Source of the DNA: Ryuthela nishihirai
Taxonomy: Eukaryota; Arthropoda; Arachnida; Araneae; Heptathelidae
Length of the DNA: 64,000 nucleotides
Assembly (NCBI GenBank): GCA_038380435.1
Contig: JAWZYU010000034.1
Span: 25,461,404-25,525,403 of the forward strand
Reading direction: 5' to 3'
The position numbers and the translations under genes are program-made. Positions within the stretch are counted from its first letter, which is position 1; every line of letters starts with the position of its first letter. Positions 35,601 through 47,600 of this stretch are shown here, piece by piece. The notes under the pieces are model-generated. The model saw only the letters and a list, made by a program, of their open reading frames with translations. It had not been told where the DNA came from and made no database searches.

Positions 35601-38600
35601 GAGGTAACATTGTCTCGTAAAGACAGTTTTCTTCTAATATAATCAAGATGGCGGCGAACAAAGGCTTTGCTCTTCCTGAGAAGACTTATCACTGATTGTC
35701 TAAAGAAAGTGCAGATAAATGGTGCCAGCCAATTAGAGGTCCTGTATAGTTAGAGGCTGACCATCTCGGTGATCTCTCCCACACTGGATATTAGGCAGAA
35801 ATCCTTTTATAAAATTCAATTAAATAAACTCAAATCAATCAACACTAGTGTCAATCTACCTTTTACTTTACCAGAATTAAATAATGCCATTAAAAGATTA
35901 AACCTAAAGTCAGCACCAGGAGCTGACTTAATATCTAATAAGTTTTTTAAAAATTTACCAAACTGCTGGAAGGAAAAACTTTTAAATATATTTAACAACA
36001 TCTGGACTACTCATAATATTTCAACTACATGGGATGAAATATTAATTATTTTTATACAAAAGCCAAATAAAATCCCCACAGAATTCAATTCTTATAGACC
36101 TATTTCTTTACTTTCCAACTCCCTAAAACTATTTGAAAAGATTTTGTTCAGAAGACTAATATGGCAAATAGACAAAAATAATATTTTACCTAAAAACTTT
36201 TTTGGCTCTAGGAAAAATCGTTCATCCAAAGAATGTGTTTCATTACTCCTTTCTGATATTTATTTAGCTAATAAAAAGAAAAAATCTTATTGGCTGTTTC
36301 AATTGAGCTAACCCAAGCTTTCGATACAGTCTCAATTGATTATCTTTTATTAAAGTTGAGTAAAGCAAATATTGATTATAACTTAATAACATTTCTTTCA
36401 AAATATTTAAAAAAACAGAAAATTTAAAGTCAAAATTAATTCTTTTTTTTCTAACTCTCATAACATTTCACATGGCTTATCACAAGTATCTACCCTTTCA
36501 CCCATTCTTTTTAATCTATATCTATATGATATTAAAAAAAAATTTTAATAATAAGTTTAATTATACAAGCTATGCTGATGACCTCACTTTTTGGACTTCA
36601 GACAGAAATGAATATGATATACAACATAATACTCAAGAACAACTTAACAAATTAACCAAGTATTGTGAAAAATGGAATTTAACAATAAATATAAATAAAA
36701 CCTACTGTATACATTTCTCCAAAAACAAACATATTTCTCCAAAATTTGTTTTAAAAATTAATGACAACAAAATTGCTCAAGTCAATCAATGTAAACTTCT
36801 CGGATTTTATTTAGATTCAAAATTAAATTGGAATTCACACTTAGATCATGCACACAATTCAGGCTCCAAATTACTTAATATTTTTAAATATTTTGCATTC
36901 AAAAAAGAAGGCTCGCACCCTAATACATTAATAACTTTATACAAAAATTTAATAAGAGCGAAAATTGAATACGGCTTTGATTTAATAGATTTCCCAAATT
37001 TAACTAAACTCAAAAAATTAAATATTATTCAAAACAAATGTATTAAGATAGCTCTAGGTCTTCCTAGGTTTTGCCCCTCACTTGCTCTCTTGGCTGAAAC
37101 TGCTCTTCCAAACTTCGAAACAAGACATCCTATCTTAATTTTAAAATATTACTCTAGATTACATTATAAGCTTCCTGACCATCCATTTTATCAAAAATTT
37201 AAAAGACTACCTTTTTACAAAATTTAAAAAAAACAACCATCACTCTTTAATTTTTTTAATAACCTTCATAAGGAAGACTTAAGAGGAGATATTACAGAAT
37301 TAATTCCATTTTGGTGTTATCAGCTTCCTAAATTTTATACTGAAATTCCTTTATTACACTCTAAAATGAATATTCAAATGAAGCAATTTTACAATTATTC
37401 AATAATTTTAAAAAGGAACATTTTGAAAATTTTCTAGAAATATATACAGATGGTTTTTTCATACAAGACTCTGGTTCTGCTTCTGCAGCTGTTTTTATTC
37501 CATATTTTAATGTTTCCTTAAAATTTATATTACCAAAACCTACTTCAATCTTACATGCAGAAATTTTTGCCATTTTGGCTGCCTTGAAATGGCTTTTACA
37601 AAATACTAAAAACCAACTTATAGTTATTTTTATTGATTCTAAAGGAGCTATTCTCACATTAACACAGTATCAATCATACTCCACATATCCATATTACATT
37701 ACTTCACTACTTAAACAAAACACAGAAAATTTTATTCAAAATAATAATAAAATCCACCTAAGTTGGTCTCCAGGACATACTGGTATTAAGGAAAATGAAG
37801 AAGTGGATAAGATGGCGAAAGCAGCACATGACCTCAATATATGCTCTCCAACTTATAAATTTTATATAAATACAAAAAAAGAGATAAATAATTTGGAATT
37901 CTCCTTGACAGAAAATTTTTTTCAACTTAACTCTATGTTTAAACCTAACTTTAGATATTTACTCTCAAGCAAAATTAATTATTTCTCAAATAGTGTTTTT
38001 AATAGACAAGAAATTAGCGCTCTTCTCCGATTAAAAACAGATACTATATTATTAAACAAGTCAAAATTCCTTTTAAAATTAATTGATAATCCTAACTGTA
38101 CATCATGTAATTTAAAAGAAAATTCTACCCATATAATCTTAAATTGTGGCAAATTTAACCTACAAAGAAATAAATTTTTTCATGAACTTGAGAATATTGG
38201 AATTACTGAATTTACCTTAGATACAATTCTAAATTCCCCTAATTTTTCACTTCAACAAAAAATTTATCAATTGTTATTGAATTTCCTGCAAGAGACAAAT
38301 ATCTGGAATCAATTATAAAAAAAAATATACCAAAAAAAAAATAATAAAAAAATGAATGGAAAAAAATAATAAAAAATGAATGAAAAAAATAAAAAAAGAA
38401 TGAAAAAAAGAAAGGAAAAAAAATAATAAAAAATGAAAAAAAAAAAAAATCATATGAAAAAAAAAAATATCTTAATTCCCTCAAGAAAGACACTTGAGGA
38501 TTTGTTATAAGAATTTTCTTACTTGTTCTGGGAAAGCCTGAATAAGGACCTCCCAATTTAGTGTAACGTGTAAGCAAGCAAGTAAAAAACGCCCCAAATG

Positions 38601-41600
38601 AGGTAAAGCCAAGTGAGAACGAATTAGTAAAGTGTTGAATATTCGAAGTTTGCAATTCGAGTTAGGATACTCGTATTTCACTTTACTACTTGTCAAACCT
38701 ATTTCAGTGGAGTTCCGAGATGCTTGTGATATGTCGTTTTTTGATGACTTTTTTTAATCTGTTTTTTCACCTTAACTGTCTTTCTATGGAAGCTATGGTT
38801 CTCAAACTTTGGGATCCCTATTGAGGCAACCCTCTTTTACACTCTTACAACGCTAGGGGGCGCTTTTCCGAATGGAAGGGTGTCTTTTTGGTGTCCAAAG
38901 TGACCAACTACGGCGCTCTTTTTTACCGACACTAGGGACTGGCGGATCTGGCAATCAGGGTAAGCCTATAGGGGACCCAGGGGAACATTTACTGGTCAAT
39001 TCGAATTGGACTGAGTGCTCTGGCTCTCTGTTTGAGGAGAGCGTCGAGAGTCACGTGACTCGCATTGCGACATTAAACATCACTGCCGGGAGTATTTTAT
39101 ACTCTGCCGATTTGCCTTCTGGCATTCTATAGAATGCCTAGGAAATGTGTGAAATATGAATCGTTTCATACATTACCGGCTAGTTTTAGACATTATATAC
39201 AATGCCTAGGCATTCTATAGAATGCCGGATTTAAAACTTTGTCGGTGACATATACATATAGAGTGCCTACATCCATCAGAAACAAAATAAAACCAATTAT
39301 ATTACAATTTAAAGATAAGGATGAAGGAGCATGATTTTGATGGCGGCAAAGAAGAAGAATTTGATTTTCTGGGATTATCTTCGAGATACACGTGTTCAAA
39401 AGCATATCACTTTGAACATTTGACACCGTCGGATAAAGAGCTACTCTACGAAACGAAACAACACAAGCATAAGCATCATTATAAATTTGTATGGACTAAA
39501 AATGTGAAAGTTTTCATCAGTAAAGATGAAAACGCTAAGATAATTAGAATCAAGAGTAAAGAAGATTTATCGATGTTGAATTGAAAATGGTTACAAAAAC
39601 ATTCAATTATACGGATAGTAACTTAGTGTGGAGAAGTGATGCTTTAGAGCAGTGGTTTTCAACCTTTTATGCTTCACTGGCATATAAACTATAGTTGTAG
39701 TATAACAATGGGAATAAAATAATTCATAATCAATCATATCATCAATCATATCATCATAGTGGTTCTCAACCTTTTATGCTTCACGTACCCCCTGGAAATG
39801 TGTATGTAACTGGCGTACCCCTTGTACAGATAGAAAAAACTATAGTTATAGTGTAATAATGTGAATAAAATAAAACATATATATATATATACATATATTT
39901 AATTTTGTATTCATAAATTACTTATATATCGGTAAACAGAATAAATGACATTTTTGCACAGCAGTGTTGCAAACTTAGCGACTTTGTTACTAGATCTAAC
40001 GACTTTTGAGCTCTCACGGCGTACCCAAAAAATTTTACCGCGTACCCCACGTTGAGAATCCCTACTTTAGAGAGAGTAGTGTAGCTAATTACACTTTATT
40101 CGTTGCGATAATGAGTTTATGCAATATATAAATAGTGATAATACTCTGAATTATATTATTTTTCATATTAATGTTAGAAGTATTCGTGCTCATTTCAATG
40201 AAATAGAACACTTATTAGAAATGGTTAATTACAAAATTGATATTTCGGTGCTCAGTGAGATATGGGTATCGGAAAACGAAGTTGATACATTTAAAATTGA
40301 TGGTAATGATATGCTTTATGACTATAGGGGAAGAAACAGATTTAGGGGGGGGTATTTTGTTTTAAAACTAATATCTTTAACTTCGTTAAAACACCTTTCA
40401 ATATGAATACTGCAGAATGTTTATATGTCTGTGATAAAAATTTAGATATGAATATTTGGGCGATATATAAATCACATAAACACACCAATTTAAATTTTTT
40501 GTGCAGCGGAGGGAAGATATATTATACACGATGAATTATAAAAATAGTGTTATAATTTGGGATATAAACAGTGATATATTACAAGATACAAATGATATTC
40601 TGTCATACATAAATTTAATGTGTGAATATGGTTATCATTCTTTGATATCAAAAAGTACCATATTATTCAAAGACTCAAGATCTTGAATTGATCATATCTT
40701 TATAAGGACACAGAAATATCTCGTTCAGCATATTTCAGCGATATATGTTAAGGATGTAACTGATAACTATCCAATAGTATTAAAACTGGGCAATGTAAAT
40801 CCCCAATTTAATACCCAATTATCCTTGAGTTTTCACCTTTTCTGATGAAAACTTTTCCATCTTTAGTCCATAGAAATTTATAGTGATGCTTATGCTTGTG
40901 TTGTTTCGTTTCGTAGAGTAGCTCTTTATGCGACGGTTTCAAATATTTAATGTGATATACTTTTGAGCACCTGAATCTCGAAGATAGTCTGAGGAAATGA
41001 AATTTTTCTTCTTTGTCGCCAGCAAAATTTTGCTCCTTCATCCTTATCTATAAATTGCACTATATTTGGTTTCATTTTGTTTCTGATGGATGTAGGCACT
41101 CTATATGTATATACTGCTTATTTCTCTCTCTTCTGTTCCATTTAAGGCTTTCTGAATTCCTTCGAAGACTTCTTCTAGTTTCTATCCTACATCATCAGGT
41201 ACACCTACAATTTCCAAATTAGAGTTTCTAGAATATTCTTCCAAGTAATCCACTTGTCTGAAGTCCAATACTTGATTAGCAAAAACCTTGTTTTCAGTAA
41301 TTAAAATTTACTTTTTTCATTTCTGGTATATCACTTTTTAGTTTCTTTCATGACAATTTTCAGGTCCATTATAAACTCAGAACTGAACTCGAGAGACTTT
41401 TTCATTTTAGTCAATTCCAACGTTAATCCCTTATTTAAACTTTCAAACTCCTCTTCAATACAGTTTCTAATGTCACTCATAGTGAGATCTCTAAAGTTCA
41501 GTTCTTTTTCATTCCAGATTGCTTTTTTTCTCTGTAAGACCAGATGTATTCCTTTCTTTATTAAAATTCTCACTATCAATGACTTGCACATTTAATTGCG

Positions 41601-44600
41601 ATGCAGTGCCTATTTGATCCAGATTGTAGTTCATTTCTTCCTTTCATACTTTTATTTTCCGATCATAACTCACATTTCCATTTAGCGTATCTTTCAGAGG
41701 AAAATTTCCTAAAATTTTCTCCTTTTATTCCCAAACAATAATAAAAACACATTCTAACATATGTTACATTTAATACAATACTTAAAGCTATCTGCCTTTG
41801 ACTCACATTTCACACACCTGAACTCTGAACACAGTGTAATTATAATATTACACAGTCTGCACCTTGAAACACGATGATATTTTCACAATGTACATTGACC
41901 ACACGCTTCCTAATCTTTAGCACGGCCATCTACGTCACTGCTCTCCGAGAGAAAGTAGCACGCCAAAATTGCGTCGGTTGTCAAATGTCTGCTGAGGGGT
42001 GGAGAGAGGCTGCATTAGATAGTCTTAAGTTCAAGGACGGTGCAGTGTCATGCAAGGGCTAATGTTTTGATGCTGACCACACAAAAGAAAACCAAATAGA
42101 GAAGTAAACTTTTCATTGATAGTATTGTTGAAATCCACACTAGATTTGATTTAAAAAGTCTTACCGTCTGAGAGTCCAGACATTCGTCAATTACCATCGA
42201 AAGTATAAGGACTGCACTCAAACAAATTATCATTGAACAAGGAGGAAATACAGGAGCCGAAACACACCGTGTTCCCTCACTGATGATAGGGGTGGCAGAG
42301 GATGGAAAACAATAAATTTTACTGCGATTACCGTTTCTCGTAGGCATAACAATGTAAATATTCTTGTTCAAGTAAGCCCCTTTTGGAATTTCAACTAGAA
42401 ATCTTGCACCGCAACCAGACCACAACCAGAAACATTTTGTGAAAGTCTCAAGCGTCTACCACGATTTTACGACGATTTATTACTGCCACAGACACAGATA
42501 CAGAGACACCGTTCATTATTACAGATGATAATTTAAAGTTAAACTAAAAATTGTACTCAAATTTTTATTATGAACTTTGTGATTTCTTGTAAACAATAAA
42601 AAATGAGATTTTAGAAACTCGCATAATTTTAATTTCCCAACAGTTTTTAAACAAAAGAATGTTGTAAAAAATTGAATGAAGCTTCAGATAGAGTTTTACC
42701 CTTCCGAGCACCCCAGACACTGTGCACGGTCCTCGATAAATATTATGACATAACACCTTCTTGATGCGTAGTAATTGATTCTTAAAGAAAGTGAGAACAA
42801 CAAATAAAATGCATTAATTGTAATATCTTTTATAATTCTTTTAGGTCCTACTGTTAGAGGACTGTTGACGAAGCTTCCATCTGACATCACACCTCGTCTG
42901 GTGCGTATCCATGACAACCCAATGGCCTGGTGGTATGGGCAATTCATGTATTATCTGATGAGACCAAACCAACATTTGAACTCGTTTCTTGATCGAAAGA
43001 GCAAAAACATAAGTTTCGATACGAGTGTTGCTGGGTAAGTAGAAAATGCTCTAATACAATTGAATCCCAAGATATACCCAGTATTCCAGTCATACCCGCG
43101 TCAGGGTTGAAATCTATATCCGCAACCACCACCTCACCACCCTGCCCTCGGTCACTAGGAAACACAGATAGGGTTGTAAAGGTTACGTCCGTCGAATGGG
43201 ACGTTAAACAGTTGACCCGTGTGTAGGAGGGTCATATCTTGCGCACCTCAGAAAAAACGCTGGATGGCCTTGACAGGCAGCTTCAGAATTTTTTAAGAAC
43301 TTCTTCTCAAAAAAGTTCTTAAAAATGGGGGAAGGAGGCCTAATAACTGTTCCAGTTACATTACCTTCCCCCAAACTTCTCTGAGCCTTTGGGGTCCTTG
43401 TGACTACGAAATTTAGCACAGGGTGTGCAAAAACAAGTGCCGCTCAGAGGCTAGGTGGAGTGGCTCATTCGGTAGCGTGCCAGGCTCGTAATTTGCAGTT
43501 GCCAAGTGCGAGTCCCATCTGGACCAGTGTTGATATTTATCTTCGAAAAACTCCATGCCCTAACCTCCATCAGTAGGGGACACCTCAGCTGTGGTATCTC
43601 AACGTTGGCCGAGGAAACACTGGAACCTGGGAACTGCAGATTATGAGCCTGACACGCTACCGACTGTGCCAATCATTCCATAGGATGAATGGTATTGGAT
43701 TGTTTATTTCATAACAAGATTTTCTGTACCAGTTTATTACTCTTACTGCATTTGATCGAGTAAGCCCATGATCGTTTGAATTTTGGAATGAACCATTTGT
43801 ACCCAGTCAGTTTTTCTGGTAATGGATGGGTGGCTCAGTCAGTAGTGCTCCAAACTCATAATCCGCAGTTCAAAGATTCGAATTCCACCTGGGCAACCGT
43901 TGACATATCTCTATCTCGCTACCCTTGGGCAGTAGGGGACACCTGTGGGCTTGGGAAGTACGCTGTCCGTCGGATGAGACTTAAGCTGTGGCTTCGCGTG
44001 CGGTAGAGCCACACCCTGTGCAAGTTAAAGAACAAGCTTTGTGGCCTTGATGGGAGGTTACATACTGTCTCTTAACAGCCATTCAGCGGGTCCCCTAACG
44101 TCTCTGAGCTATCAGTGTCCTTGTGACCTGGTCCTCTAGCCCATTGTGTAAAAGAAAGTGCCATTCAGAGGGATTTCAACCTTTTGAAGAAGAACAAGCT
44201 TTATGGCCTTGATGTGAGGTTACATCCTGTCTCTTAACAGCCATTCAGCTGGTCCCCTAACGTCTCTGAGCAATCAGTGTCCTTGTGACCTGGTCCTCTA
44301 GCCCATTGTGTAAAAGAAAGTGCCATTCAGAGGGATTTCAACCTTTTGAGCTTTTGATCTGATCTCCAATTCATTAAGATAATGTCTAAGATCTTCGATA
44401 TATTGTTTCAGTATATGTTGACAAGCCATAATGATAGCCGGTTAATCTATGTAAATAACCATACTAAGGCATAAATAAAGTTATTATTATTATTAAATGC
44501 TCATTATCCCTAATTACCCTTTGGTAGTCTTCTCTCATATTATTGAACTCTTTCTTAAAGTCTCACAAATCTGGCAATCTGCAGTGCAACGTTTCCAGGA

Positions 44601-47600
44601 TTTCTAAACTTTCTATAGAACTACTAAAAACTAAATATGTTATTGTCGAAAAAATTGAAGTCTGCAATTTTCAGATTAGTCGTTTCAGTACACATGGATG
44701 TATAAATATACTGTTTAAATAACACCTCCATGGCATAGTGGTATCTTGATGGTTCACGGTGACAGTGCAAATGTTGGGGTTCGAATCTCGAGTTGCGTTG
44801 TTTCCTTATTCTGTCATTTCCTGCAGATATTCTGGTGCTTTTGGAAGTCTCATCACGAATTTAAAAAAGAGATATTAATTCCATTACCAGTAGTTATCAT
44901 AAAAACAAATTTAAATTTGCTAAATATCAGTAAAGGTTCCCATGGTTACTAAACTATATATCTATATATATATATATCTTTGAAAAAGAGAAGGTACTCC
45001 CGTACACAAAGGACGGATAATAACCTAGAAGCAGTAAAAAGCTTGTCCCTGGTCAAGCTTTCCACTTTTTGATTTGACAAGAAAACATATACACAAAGGA
45101 TCGGCCCGCTGCATTAGTAGTCAGGTACGCTAATCACTACATCAGGTAGGGCTGAAAAATATTGTATATGACACTAATATTTAAAAAATATTTTGTTTAG
45201 AATGTACAGATCTACCTGCAGTCAAATATTCGAAAACATCAAGTACAACAGCATATTCTAGTTCATGACTGAGAAACATCAAGCACCGGAATGGCATTTA
45301 ATAATAATAATGATAATTTACTACATCAATGCAAAAAGTACACAGAAAACAATACACAAAGACTAGCCACAATAAAATAAAAATTTTCAGTAAATCAAAG
45401 AAACATAATTTTGATCTTTACAATTGAGAACCAAGAGGCAACTGCCCGTCCAGGTTCTGCTGAACATTACCAATGAATATTTCAGCAACAGCACACTATA
45501 TCACATGGTAAACAACAATATAAAATAAAACTCAGTTTCTTTACAATAAAGTTTTGCATTTGAAATATTTAAAGCAAAAAATTACCTAAATATCTTTTAA
45601 ATACAGAGGGTTATTTTCATTTCTAATTTCTGAAGGTAGAGAATTAAACTTTATTACAAGTCTTACAGACTCTATTCAACGCATAAGGGGAATCTTTTTA
45701 CAACATTCAATATGAGACATAATTATCTTGGTGAATAAACCTATAATTTACCAACGCATACCTTTCCACTTCTATTTTTATACCTTAAATAACTCGCCGC
45801 CATCAAATCTCCTTTGCTTTTACACTAGTAGACTTCGACACATTACTTCCACTAAAATTAGATTTCATAAAGCTAACTCTACTAAAAGACAATTAAACTC
45901 TTTAGAATACAGTGAACTTTTCAAAGTTTTCTTCACTCGTTATATTTTAAAACCTTTCTCTGTTCCAACAGATTAGTGATGAAATTCTCCCGCTGAGGCA
46001 CAACACGAGCATCAAATGGCACCAACACATCATGGTTTTATTGTTACGAGAGACTTAGTCTCTCGTAACAATAAAACCATGTATAAACCAGTTTCTCGTA
46101 ACGGTATAAAACCATGTAAACCTGTCTCTCATAACAGTATAATTCGTTTTGTTTATTCTATCTATCAAAGTGTTGATATAGTTCCATTTTTTCTTTTGCA
46201 TTTGTTCCAGAATTTTGAACATTTCCTATGTGATAACCTCTTTAGCATTATTTACTTCTGTTTAAGGAACTTACAATAATTTCTGTAAGCCATTTCAATA
46301 GATAGGATTTCTTTTGTATTTTCTATATTATGCTTCCTTTTCATTTATACACGTAAAAATTTCTTTGGTTATCTAATTTTTCCAGCTTTTCTATTTCTAG
46401 TTTTTTGGTGAGTAAATTAAATTTTATTTTGGGAAATTGTTTGTACCTAATTCCCATAATATGTATTGAACTCACCTTTATTCATCTGTAAACACTCATG
46501 ACGTAATTTTTTTATACGACCTTCAAAAATTTATAGTTTATTGTTTCTTTTGTCTCTTTGTTAGGTTCATCTCTTTTTTAAATAAACGTGGTTTCATCAG
46601 TAATATGTAAATGAATAATAATTGTGTAATGATCATTGAATTTAGAGTTATAAGAAAAACTTCTGTGTTATGAGAATTTGTTCTAGCAAAAAAAAGTTAT
46701 CTAAGCAGCTAACATTCCTGTTAGACAATATAATTGGAATAACAATATGTTTTTAAAACCAAATTCACTCATAATGTTTACACATTCAGCTATATCTTGA
46801 GTGTTTTGAAGCAAATCAATATTAATATCACCAATGAAATATACATTTTCCTTTTTAGCATAATTTAACGTTTCTTTCAATTCAGGATTAAAATATTATT
46901 GAATAATTATGTGATATCCAACTAATATTAAAGAAATATTAAGCTTGCATTCATAAAGATTCAATGTCTCGGAGCTACTTAAAGATAAATCAAAATCAAT
47001 CAGTTGAAAATCACATTTTCCCTCTCTTTATCATATATTAAAACACCCCCTGATCTGTTTGCGTCTCTGCAATTATAAAATATTTATACCCATCAATATT
47101 GTTCAGAGACATTTCTTCAGTTTTTAACCATATCTCAGAAAGTAAAATCAGATCTAAATCTTTTCCAGTACATTTCAGGTTTCTAAGCAATTCACTGTAA
47201 ATGTGTCTCAAGTTTCTAATGTTGAAATGAATAAAAAATATACTAACGGAAGAATTTATATTATAAATAGAATATTCTGATTAGTCGTTAAAAATAACAT
47301 TTGAGGAAAATTTCATCATTCTAGGAAAACAATTTAACCATTAAATTACAAGAGTAATATATCCTTTTCTCTTCTAATTCTAAATTTTGAGCTACCACCT
47401 TTCTCTGGAAGAATTTGCCTTTTTTCACCCAGAGAAATTTGTATCCATGTTTAATTTTAAAATGTTTGACTTGTAAACCAGTTAGTTATTTATATATTTA
47501 GACAAATGTTCATTTACGAAGATTTTATTATTCCCAAAGTCTTCATTAATCATGTCTGCCTTTAAATCCTTCTTTTCTTTGGCCTTTTTGATCCATTTGC

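Larger units (their letters stand above)
25508..42844 (+). other. Large intron (17.3 kb) before the first secure GT23 exon
   Basis: Bounded by GTAAGT and TTTTAG. I looked for the missing N-terminal FUT8 motifs (CGYGCQ, YCFMIAY, WRYATGGWE) in the readable frames and saw none. The interval holds LINE, SINE and DNA-transposon remnants. Stretches 25790-26090, 28430-28730, 29142-29470, 29870-30740, 38480-39250 and 41650-42840 are AT-rich and carry nothing I can name, so a diverged exon could still hide there. Confidence 0.5.

Noticed and set aside
38790..38960. A further hAT element starting near GGTTCTCAAACTTTGGG
   Set aside because: Only one end resembles a hAT terminus; I could not find a matching inverted end or 8-bp duplication.
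42048..42425. A 125-codon minus-strand gene
   Set aside because: No ATG at its head, no domain I recognise, and it adjoins a LINE ORF1, so it may be leader sequence of that LINE.
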